The position numbers and the translations under genes are program-made. Source: an uncultured Campylobacter sp. (GTDB lineage Bacteria > Campylobacterota > Campylobacteria > Campylobacterales > Campylobacteraceae). Taken from it: 8,504 nt of DNA. The notes beneath the pieces are model-generated. The model was not told where the DNA came from. It saw nothing but the letters and a program-made list of their open reading frames with translations, and made no database searches. The stretch lies in NCBI RefSeq assembly GCF_938045465.1, contig NZ_CALIBF010000060.1, positions 1 to 8,504 on the forward strand. Reading direction: 5' to 3'. Shown here piece after piece: positions 1 through 5,238 of this stretch (position 1 is its first letter; each line of letters begins with the position of its first letter).

Positions 1-63
1 GGTGCGAAACAGAATTGTGATTATACAAGAGCGATGCTTAAAGGGGGCTGAATAAAAAAGATT
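1..63. other. Left edge: ambiguous short stretch
   Basis: Too short to assign. On the plus strand one frame is open from base 1 to a TGA at 49-51 and would end in ...NCDYTRAMLKGG. A second frame is open to a TAA at 53-55. Either could be the tail of a gene converging on selD, and I recognise neither. On the minus strand there is a TATAAT at 25-20 that could be the -10 box of a leftward gene beyond the edge. These readings conflict and the sequence does not settle them. Confidence 0.25.
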
Positions 64-1086
64 TTAAACTAAATAAATTTTATGTTCGGCATGTGCTACC
101 ACTTCGCCGATGATAGCGCTACTAGCGTAGCCTGCGTTTTTTAAATTTACAAGCGCTCGCGCCGCGTCTTTTTCTGCTACGGCAAGCAGAAGTCCGCCGC
201 TGGTTTGTGCGTCGCAAAGCGTTATGTCCGGCTCGGAATCGACACCCGGTGCGATAAATTTTAAATTTTTATAGCTTCCGGCGGGGATCAGCCCCTCATC
301 AAGGCATCTGAGGGCGCTTTTTAAAAGCGGAATTTTACTAGGATAAATTTTAAAACTCACGCTCTCATTTATCATCTCAAGTGCGTGTCCAAGTAGTCCA
401 AAGCCCGTCACGTCGGTCGCGGCATGTATTTTTAGACCCGCTAGCGCGCCCACGGCATAAAAATTTAACAAAATCATGCTCTCTATCGCGTCACGAAATT
501 CTTCAAATTTAAGAAATTTCGCCTTAATAGCCGTAGCGATGATGCCCGTACCGAGAGGTTTTGTTAGGATCAGCAGGTCGCCTTCGCGCGCTGTGTTATT
601 GCTCCAAAATTTACGCGGATTTACGCGTCCCGTGACGCTAAGCCCGTAATAAATTTCGGGAGTAGAGATGGTGTGTCCGCCCACCAAGACCCCTCCGCAC
701 TCTTTGATTTTGTCTTTGCCGCCGCACAGAATTTCGCGCAGAATTTCGTTTGAGAAATGACAATCGTCAAAACCCACGATGTTTAGGGCATTTATCACTT
801 CGCCGCCCATTGCAAATACGTCGCTTAGGGAGTTTGCCGCCGCGATCTGTCCGAAAATAAACGGATCGTCCACCAAAGGGGTGATAAAATCGAGTGTCTG
901 CACGAGCGCAAGATCGTCGCTTATACGAAATACGCTCGCATCTTCGTTGCTGCAGGTGGACGAAAGCAGGCTTGCATTGGGCTCGATTAAATTTCCAAGA
1001 TTTTCGGTTAGACCCGCCGGGTCAAGCTTGGCGGCTCAACCGGCGGCTGCAATAAATTTCGTTAGGTTAAAATCTCTGTAGATCAT
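64..1086 (-). CDS. selD: Selenide, water dikinase (selenophosphate synthetase), selenoprotein with Sec17
   Basis: SelD makes selenophosphate from selenide and ATP, the selenium donor for Sec-tRNA and selenouridine. The gene starts at ATG 1086-1084, overlapping the yedF stop as ATGA, and encodes 340 residues, a normal length, only if the in-frame TGA at 1038-1036 is read as selenocysteine. The N-terminus then reads MIYRDFNLTKFIAAAG-U-AAK. U17 and K20 align with the catalytic Cys17 and Lys20 of E. coli SelD. Downstream are the conserved NED (D49), TLDFITPLVDDP (D66), SLSDVFAMGG, GGHTIS, LTKPLGTG, DVTGFGLLGH and DAQTSGGLL motifs. A scan that stops at TGA would start at GTG 903 and lose 61 residues including the active site. 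There is no strong Shine-Dalgarno before the ATG, so translational coupling to yedF is likely. Family assignment and the Sec reading are very secure; in vivo recoding is inferred. Confidence 0.95.
1005..1042 (-). promoter_or_regulatory. Candidate bacterial SECIS element of selD
   Basis: This is an mRNA hairpin at the UGA codon (1038-1036) of selD, the kind of element bound by SelB to recode UGA as selenocysteine. The apical stem is GACCC/GGGTC (1023-1019 with 1015-1011) closed by the loop GGC. A lower stem CGGTT/AACCG (1042-1038 with 1009-1005) brackets the UGA. The apical loop starts 17 bases after the UGA and opens with GG, which fits the usual bSECIS rules of 16-37 bases spacing and a G in the first two loop positions. 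Pairing was done by eye; no folding energy was computed. Confidence 0.75.
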
Positions 1087-1679
1087 AGTTTGATTACTTC
1101 GTATTTTGATAGGACGTCCATGATTTCGTATGCGTTTGAAATCTCGCCGATCGCGAGCTTATCGACCAGTTTGTAGCCCTCCAGACAGCTTCCGCAGCTT
1201 AAAATTTCAGCTCCCGCTTCGTTTAGCTTTTTGATCGCCTCGAAGCATTCGTGGCCGCGGTTCGTGGTTATAAGCACGGCGTTGTTTACGCAGACAACCT
1301 TTACGGGCTTTTCGTCTAGGCTTAGCGCCGCGCCTAAAAATTTAGCAAGCAAGCTCTTTCCGATCGGGCCGCTTCCGCACTGCTCCTCGTTTAGGAATAT
1401 CACCTTGCCTCTTTTTGGCGCCGTGACATTACAATAAATATCGTCGATACTTTCATCTTTAAGCTCGTCCGTTTTTACGGTTTTTATAAGTGTGTCAGCG
1501 CCCGCTTGTGAAATTTGCGCCTCAAAGCCGTTTTTAGCCAAAAAGCGTTTTATGTTTTCACGAGGCGCTACGTCGTTTACTAAAATTTCTAAACTCTCTC
1601 CGATTTTTAGCTCGCCGAGAGCTTTTTTGGTGCGCAAAAGCGGTTCCGGGCAATTTAAATTGCGACAATCTAGTTGCAT
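1083..1679 (-). CDS. yedF: Selenium metabolism protein YedF (TusA-like plus DsrE-like domains)
   Basis: This 198-residue cytoplasmic protein has two parts. Residues 1-70 form a TusA/SirA-like domain with the Cys-Pro-x-Pro signature in NCPEPLLRTKKAL (C10), the sulfur-carrier cysteine of the family. Residues about 85-198 are DsrE-like, with a Cys motif CGSCLEGYKL near the C-terminus followed by the typical EISNAYEIMDVL segment. This two-domain layout is that of the YedF proteins that co-occur with selenium-using genes. Their biochemical role is not established; handling reactive selenium or sulfur for SelD is the usual guess. The start is ATG 1679 with AAGGAT at 1690-1685. The gene ends in TGA overlapping the selD ATG by four bases, so the two are almost certainly co-translated. 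fdhC lies 84 bases upstream on the same strand. Confidence 0.9.
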   Translation of the reverse strand: MQLDCRNLNCPEPLLRTKKALGELKIGESLEILVNDVAPRENIKRFLAKNGFEAQISQAGADTLIKTVKTDELKDESIDDIYCNVTAPKRGKVIFLNEEQCGSGPIGKSLLAKFLGAALSLDEKPVKVVCVNNAVLITTNRGHECFEAIKKLNEAGAEILSCGSCLEGYKLVDKLAIGEISNAYEIMDVLSKYEVIKL

Positions 1680-1702
1680 ATGTAATCCTTAAAAATAAAA
1701 TT

Positions 1703-1717
1703 CTTTGAACCTCAAAG
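1703..1717 (-). terminator. Small hairpin between fdhC and yedF (weak terminator or attenuator)
   Basis: On the minus strand CTTTGA-GGT-TCAAAG is a perfect 6-bp stem with a 3-base loop, followed directly by the T-rich run AATTTTATTTTT and then the yedF ribosome site. The layout resembles a Rho-independent signal, but the stem is short and AT-rich. It may only lower transcription into yedF-selD or protect the fdhC 3' end. Confidence 0.35.
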
Positions 1718-1763
1718 CTAATGCAAGCCGCACGCAAGCAGACCCGCATAAAATTTACCCAAG

Positions 1764-2723
1764 TTATAAGCGCGGGTACTTCGCTTCAAATTGCGATTTG
1801 GCAATCTGCCCTTTATCGAGCAGCTCGCGATACCAGTAGTGGTGAAGTACGTAAACTTCCTCCTCCGGCTTGTGTCCGTCGATCATCGAGTGGATGGCTC
1901 CGCTGATCGCAAAGACCGCCATATAGATATGCACAAGCAAAAATACCGCGCAGACCGCACCCAAAAGATTATGAATAATCGCGCTTGCTCTTAAAATTTC
2001 GATCTGACTCATACCTAGCGCACTTCTCATCGCAGGGATATCGTAGTCTAGGAAAAACATTGACGCACCCGTCGCTATCATCACTATACCGCCTAAAGTC
2101 GCGACCCAAAACCACGCCTTTTGGCCGGCGTTAAATTTACCCGCAGGGATTGCGCGCTTCTTTTTGCTTAGATAGCCGCCCACGATCATCATCCATTTGA
2201 TATCGTAAGCTCGCGGTAGCATACGCCAAAACCACAGCAAGAACATCGGCACGACGGAGATTGCAAACGCTATCGTAGCCAGTCCGTGAGCGTTTTTACA
2301 AAATCTCACGAAAGCGCCGCCGCCGAATTCTTCGCCAAACATCATAATTAAGCCTGTCGGAACCAAGATCGCCCATGCCACGGCCGCTACAAGATGGTAT
2401 AGTCGCTCAAATTTATTAAATGCATAGATCGGCTTGCCCGCGTGATGATCGAAGTGCTTCGGCCCTATGATCGCGTAGTGCCCAATAAAAGCTATGATTA
2501 CGCCCAAAACCGCACCAAGAGCCAACCAAGCAAAAAAGCCCGAGCTTTGCAGATGTCCTTGAAATTGCAGAAAAATCGGACCGAAGCCGTTGCCGTAGTT
2601 ATCGATGTTTTCAAGCCTTGCATTGCCCCAAACATCGCTATTTCCCTGCACGATATCGGCATATTTTTTCTCCTCGGCCTGCGCATAAATACAGGCGAAA
2701 AGCGCGAGAAACAATCTTTTCAT
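1764..2723 (-). CDS. fdhC: Formate dehydrogenase cytochrome b (gamma) subunit
   Basis: This is the membrane anchor of periplasm-facing respiratory formate dehydrogenase. It carries two b hemes and passes electrons from the FeS subunit to quinone. The 319 residues begin with a signal-like stretch (MKRLFLALFACIYAQA) and a soluble region to about residue 60. Hydrophobic segments follow at about 63-86, 109-130, 147-168, 204-225 and 247-273. Likely heme ligands are H110, H146, H251 and H265; the last pair is 14 residues apart, as in E. coli FdnI (H155/H169). The charged tail DGHKPEEEVYVLHHYWY is typical of the epsilonproteobacterial form. The product is longer than E. coli FdnI because of the N-terminal extension. 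It has its own promoter and heads fdhC-yedF-selD. fdhA and fdhB are not next to it: the upstream neighbour is nspC. Confidence 0.93.
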   Translation of the reverse strand: MKRLFLALFACIYAQAEEKKYADIVQGNSDVWGNARLENIDNYGNGFGPIFLQFQGHLQSSGFFAWLALGAVLGVIIAFIGHYAIIGPKHFDHHAGKPIYAFNKFERLYHLVAAVAWAILVPTGLIMMFGEEFGGGAFVRFCKNAHGLATIAFAISVVPMFLLWFWRMLPRAYDIKWMMIVGGYLSKKKRAIPAGKFNAGQKAWFWVATLGGIVMIATGASMFFLDYDIPAMRSALGMSQIEILRASAIIHNLLGAVCAVFLLVHIYMAVFAISGAIHSMIDGHKPEEEVYVLHHYWYRELLDKGQIAKSQFEAKYPRL

Positions 2724-2727
2724 GGAT

Positions 2728-2758
2728 TTCCTTAGATATAAAATTCAAGCCGATTATA
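2728..2758 (-). promoter_or_regulatory. fdhC promoter and ribosome binding site
   Basis: In the 95-base gap after nspC the minus strand holds a perfect TATAAT (2758-2753) preceded by T-rich and A-rich tracts and no clear -35 box, the usual housekeeping promoter form in Campylobacter. AAGGAA at 2733-2728 is spaced well for the ATG at 2723. The leader would be only about 20-25 bases. I see no obvious operator. Confidence 0.6.
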
Positions 2759-2818
2759 TCATTTTTTGCAAAAAATTTTCTTACAAAGCAAAATTACATT
2801 TTTGCATTAAGTGTGGCG

Positions 2819-3973
2819 CTAGTTTCGCCTCGCATACTCGTCGTAGCCGAATTTTTTGATCATTAAAACCTCTCCACGCTCGTCAGCCAAAACAAGATCA
2901 GGCAGCTTGATGCCGTTAAAGGTCGTGTTTTTCACGATCGTGTAGTGGATCTGATCCTCGAAAATGACCCGATCGCCGATGTTTAGCGGCGCGTCAAATT
3001 TATACTCGGGCTGCCCGCTCTCAAGTCCCACGACGTCGCCTGCAAGGCAGGTGTTTCCGCCGAAGCGATAGCTAAATTTACCGCTCTCGCTCTCGCCGCG
3101 CACCGCAGGACGATACGGCATCAGCACGGTATCGGGCATATGAGCTTCAGCGGAAGCGTCTAAAATAGCGATTTTAGCGTCGTTTTCCACAATATCAAGC
3201 ACGCTAGCGACCAAATATCCGCACTCCCAGCCCACCGCCTCGCCCGGCTCAAGATAAATTTCGACTTCGTATTTTTCGCGAAATTTTTTGATCAAATTTA
3301 TCAGTAGCTCCACGTCGTAGCCTGCGCGCGTGATATGATGCCCGCCGCCGAAATTTAACCACTTTAGGCCTCTGAAATACTTGCTAAATTTCGCCTCGAA
3401 AACCTCGAGCACCCGCTCTAGGCTCTGCGCGCTCTCTTCGCACAGCGCGTGAAAATGTAGCCCCGAGATGCCGCGCAAAAACTCGCCGTCTTGCAAGATC
3501 GCCCGCTGCAGCGCTTCAAGGCTCATCCCGAGCCTGCTAAAGCTACCGCACGGATTGTAAGCGTCTTTGGGCGCGAAGGAGGTCTGCGGATTTAGCCGCA
3601 AGCCGCACGATGCGCCCGCAGCAAGCGCTTTTGCGCGGTATTTTTGCCACTGCGCGGCGCTATTGAATACGACGTGGTTTGAAATTTTTAAAATTTCGTC
3701 CAAATCATCCTCTTTGAACGCTGGCGAGTATGTGTGGATTTCGCCGTTTTTGATAAATTCCGCGGCAAATTTCGCCTCGTGCAGACCGCTGCAAGTGGCG
3801 CCCCAGAGGTATTTGTCAACGTAAGGCATCGCGAAGCTAAACGCAAAGCCTTTTAGCGCGCATAGAATTTTTGCGCCGCTTCGCTCGCCTACGCCGCGTA
3901 AAATTTCTAAATTTTTTACCAGTTTTTGCTCCTCGCACACGTACGCGGGGGTCGAAATTTCATCGATTTTCAT
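2819..3973 (-). CDS. nspC: Carboxynorspermidine/carboxyspermidine decarboxylase
   Basis: This PLP enzyme removes CO2 from carboxynorspermidine or carboxyspermidine, the final step of the polyamine route that avoids S-adenosylmethionine decarboxylase. The 384 residues have the fold III (alanine-racemase-like barrel) decarboxylase layout. K41 in LCALKGFAF is the Schiff-base lysine. GLHFHALCEES (171-181) and FGGGHHIT (208-215) line the PLP phosphate site. LEPGEAVGW (241-249) is the conserved barrel motif. The C-terminal beta domain contains CLAGD (309-313), typical of the cross-subunit catalytic cysteine region, and IHYT (342-345). The start ATG 3973 has GAGGA at 3984-3980. The usual partner, carboxynorspermidine dehydrogenase, is not in the window. 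Substrate choice (norspermidine versus spermidine) cannot be read from sequence; spermidine is the more likely product in Campylobacter. Confidence 0.93.
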   Translation of the reverse strand: MKIDEISTPAYVCEEQKLVKNLEILRGVGERSGAKILCALKGFAFSFAMPYVDKYLWGATCSGLHEAKFAAEFIKNGEIHTYSPAFKEDDLDEILKISNHVVFNSAAQWQKYRAKALAAGASCGLRLNPQTSFAPKDAYNPCGSFSRLGMSLEALQRAILQDGEFLRGISGLHFHALCEESAQSLERVLEVFEAKFSKYFRGLKWLNFGGGHHITRAGYDVELLINLIKKFREKYEVEIYLEPGEAVGWECGYLVASVLDIVENDAKIAILDASAEAHMPDTVLMPYRPAVRGESESGKFSYRFGGNTCLAGDVVGLESGQPEYKFDAPLNIGDRVIFEDQIHYTIVKNTTFNGIKLPDLVLADERGEVLMIKKFGYDEYARRN

Positions 3974-3979
3974 CGTTTT

Positions 3980-4006
3980 TCCTCATTAAATTTTTACGCA
4001 ATTATA
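3980..4006 (-). promoter_or_regulatory. nspC promoter and ribosome binding site
   Basis: On the minus strand, TATAAT at 4006-4001 followed by GAGGA at 3984-3980 serves nspC (ATG 3973). No -35 box is seen. Its upstream half occupies the same bases as the divergent moaD promoter. Confidence 0.55.
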
Positions 4007-4028
4007 TAAAATTTTATGAATTTTTGGT

Positions 4029-4055
4029 TAAAATCGCCCAATCTTTAAAAAAGGA
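4029..4055 (+). promoter_or_regulatory. moaD-moaE promoter and ribosome binding site
   Basis: TAAAAT at 4029-4034, preceded by a TTTTTGG tract, matches the Campylobacter -10 form, and AAGGA at 4051-4055 precedes ATG 4061. An alternative -10 is TATAAA at 4005-4010. A leader of about 20 bases leaves no room for a molybdenum-cofactor riboswitch. Confidence 0.5.
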
Positions 4056-4060
4056 CAAAA

Positions 4061-4282
4061 ATGGTAGAGATAGAATTTTTAGGGCCGATCGGGCGCGAGC
4101 CCCTGCACCTAAACGCAAACTCCTTGCAAGAGGTAAAAGCGGAGCTGCAAAAGGACGAAAGTCTGCGGGAGTGGCTCGCAAACTGCGCCGTAGCGGTAAA
4201 CGATAAGATGATTTATGATGCGAATTTTGCGCTTAAATCCGGCGATCGCGTGAGCCTTCTGCCTCCTGTTTGCGGCGGCTAA
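4061..4282 (+). CDS. moaD: Molybdopterin synthase small subunit (sulfur carrier) MoaD
   Basis: MoaD is a ubiquitin-like sulfur carrier. After activation by MoeB its C-terminal glycine carries a thiocarboxylate, which MoaE uses to turn precursor Z (cPMP) into molybdopterin. The 73-residue length is slightly below the usual 75-85. The start (MVEIEFLGPIG) is the first beta strand. VNDKMIYDANFALKSGDRVSLLPPVCGG is the typical family end, with the diglycine at 72-73. It is the first gene of a two-gene unit; moaE starts 15 bases after the stop. The product is needed for any molybdenum or tungsten pterin enzyme, including the formate dehydrogenase implied by fdhC nearby. Confidence 0.95.
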   Translation: MVEIEFLGPIGREPLHLNANSLQEVKAELQKDESLREWLANCAVAVNDKMIYDANFALKSGDRVSLLPPVCGG

Positions 4283-4297
4283 GCTTAGGAAGCGGCG

Positions 4298-4807
4298 ATG
4301 AGCGAGGCTAAATTTAATCCGGAAATTTTAAGCGGGATCGAGCCTGAAATTTATGAGGGCAGCTTGAACGTAGATGCGATTTTATCGCGCTGGTACGCTA
4401 AATTTAAGGACGTAAATTGCGGCGCGTTTATCACCTTCGTGGGCATCGTGCGCGACGAGGGCGGCATCTGCGCGCTGAGCTTCGATATATACGAGCCGAT
4501 TTTGCGGACTTGGTTCGAAGCGTGGCAGCAAAAGGCCGCGGCACAGGGTGCATTCGTGCTTTTTGCACATGCAAACGGGGGTGTGCCGATCCACGAAAGC
4601 TCCTACGTCGCAGGCGTCGTAAGCCCGCAGCGTAAGGTCGCTCTGGCGCTAATAAACGAGTTTGTGGAGGATTTCAAGGCGGCCGCGCCGATCTGGAAAT
4701 ACGACGTAAAGGGCGGAAAAATCGAGGGCGGCAAGGTAGTAGGCGGGAAGAGGTTCTACGCGGCGGATCGCTCGCAGAAAGTAAAAGGCGCGGGGCTTTT
4801 GGGTTAA
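4298..4807 (+). CDS. moaE: Molybdopterin synthase catalytic (large) subunit MoaE
   Basis: MoaE binds cPMP and, with two MoaD subunits, inserts the dithiolene sulfurs of molybdopterin. The 169-residue protein has the core motif CGAFITFVGIVRDEGG (41-56, conserved R52) and the APIWKYD motif (130-136), where K134 matches the catalytic lysine of E. coli MoaE (K119). A second lysine, K138, lies just after it. Two segments differ from E. coli: the IHRIGEL region is FAHANGGVPIHES, and the SAHRSSAF region is SPQRKVAL, so one conserved His is Gln. An N-terminal extension of about 20 residues adds length. AGGA at 4287-4290 sets the start. I expect it to be functional, with lineage-specific substitutions. 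Confidence 0.93.
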   Translation: MSEAKFNPEILSGIEPEIYEGSLNVDAILSRWYAKFKDVNCGAFITFVGIVRDEGGICALSFDIYEPILRTWFEAWQQKAAAQGAFVLFAHANGGVPIHESSYVAGVVSPQRKVALALINEFVEDFKAAAPIWKYDVKGGKIEGGKVVGGKRFYAADRSQKVKGAGLLG

Positions 4808-4835
4808 ATTTAAAAGCACGCGCCGCTTAAATTTA
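4805..4835 (+). terminator. Possible moaE terminator hairpin
   Basis: Starting at the moaE stop codon, TAAATTT (4805-4811) and AAGC (4814-4817) pair with GCTT (4825-4828) and AAATTTA (4829-4835). A two-base AA bulge and a 7-base GC-rich loop complete the hairpin. There is no clean T-run after it, so it may act as a weak terminator or a 3'-end stabiliser. Confidence 0.4.
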
Positions 4836-5183
4836 TAGGCTTGCTTTAATTCAATCAAATTTAATCAAAACGGCGATTGCGCCGACAAGCAAAATTCCGC
4901 GTAGAGATACTGCAGAATTTCAAAATAAAGATTTTGTGTAAATTTGGCGGCTGAGGCTAAATTTAAAGCTCAAAATTTCAATCCAACTCCGTGCCCGCGC
5001 TCCGATAAGCATGGCAAGCGAGAACTAAAATTTCAAGTCTAAATTTATATCAATTTAATAGATCGGCATTGCTACGGCATTTGATAAATAAAGCAGTAGC
5101 ACGACGTCGCAAACACTTCAGGATTAAAACAAAATTTAAACCCAAATTCGCGCGCCGTATCCATGAGCACAAATGAAACGCGG
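4836..5183. other. Non-coding gap between convergent moaE and the McrB-like gene
   Basis: I see no credible coding frame, tRNA or known RNA in this stretch. It is packed with AAATTT words (about eight by eye). A short GC-rich hairpin CGGCG-ATTG-CGCCG lies at 4871-4884. On the minus strand it is followed by TTTTGATTAAATTT, so it could be a second, distal terminator for leftward transcripts. A near repeat of CGGCATT occurs around 5063-5080. It could hide a decayed gene, but no family is recognisable. Confidence 0.5.
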
Positions 5184-5211
5184 TGCTATGAAATTTTAAA
5201 ATTTCATAGCA
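5184..5211. terminator. Perfect 28-base palindrome, possible bidirectional terminator
   Basis: Each half is TGCTATGAAATTTT or its reverse complement, with no mismatch. As RNA it would give a 12-bp stem with a UUAA loop from either strand. It starts 27 bases past the stop of the McrB-like gene and lies between convergent genes, where a terminator is expected. There is no run of T after it on either strand, so the mechanism is uncertain. A DNA-binding site for a dimeric protein is the alternative. Confidence 0.45.
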
Positions 5212-5238
5212 AATATAACTATCTATGCCAAACGGCGA

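Noticed and set aside
779..1081. 100-codon plus-strand frame antisense to the selD N-terminus
   Set aside because: It is open only because it lies opposite selD, including across its Sec codon; no family features.
1062..1085. Possible Sec read-through at the yedF TGA stop
   Set aside because: The yedF frame meets a TAA seven codons later and gains no meaningful extension, and the SECIS-like hairpin is too far away for this UGA.
903..1086. selD as a pseudogene broken by a nonsense codon or starting at GTG 903
   Set aside because: The TGA falls exactly at the catalytic Cys/Sec position, the frame is otherwise perfect, and a SECIS-like hairpin follows.
2778..2795. GCAAAA...TTTTGC inverted repeat as an nspC terminator
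   Set aside because: AT-rich 6-bp stem with a 6-base loop and only a short T stretch after it; equally likely part of the AT-rich fdhC promoter region.
3871..4206. 111-codon plus-strand frame across the nspC start and into moaD
   Set aside because: It is antisense to nspC and in another frame of moaD, and is low-complexity Arg/Lys/Phe-rich. Both overlapped genes are clear.
4836..5183. tRNA, riboswitch or CRISPR-like array in the convergent gap
   Set aside because: No cloverleaf, no regularly spaced repeats and no known RNA motif could be traced; the recurring element is only the AAATTT word.
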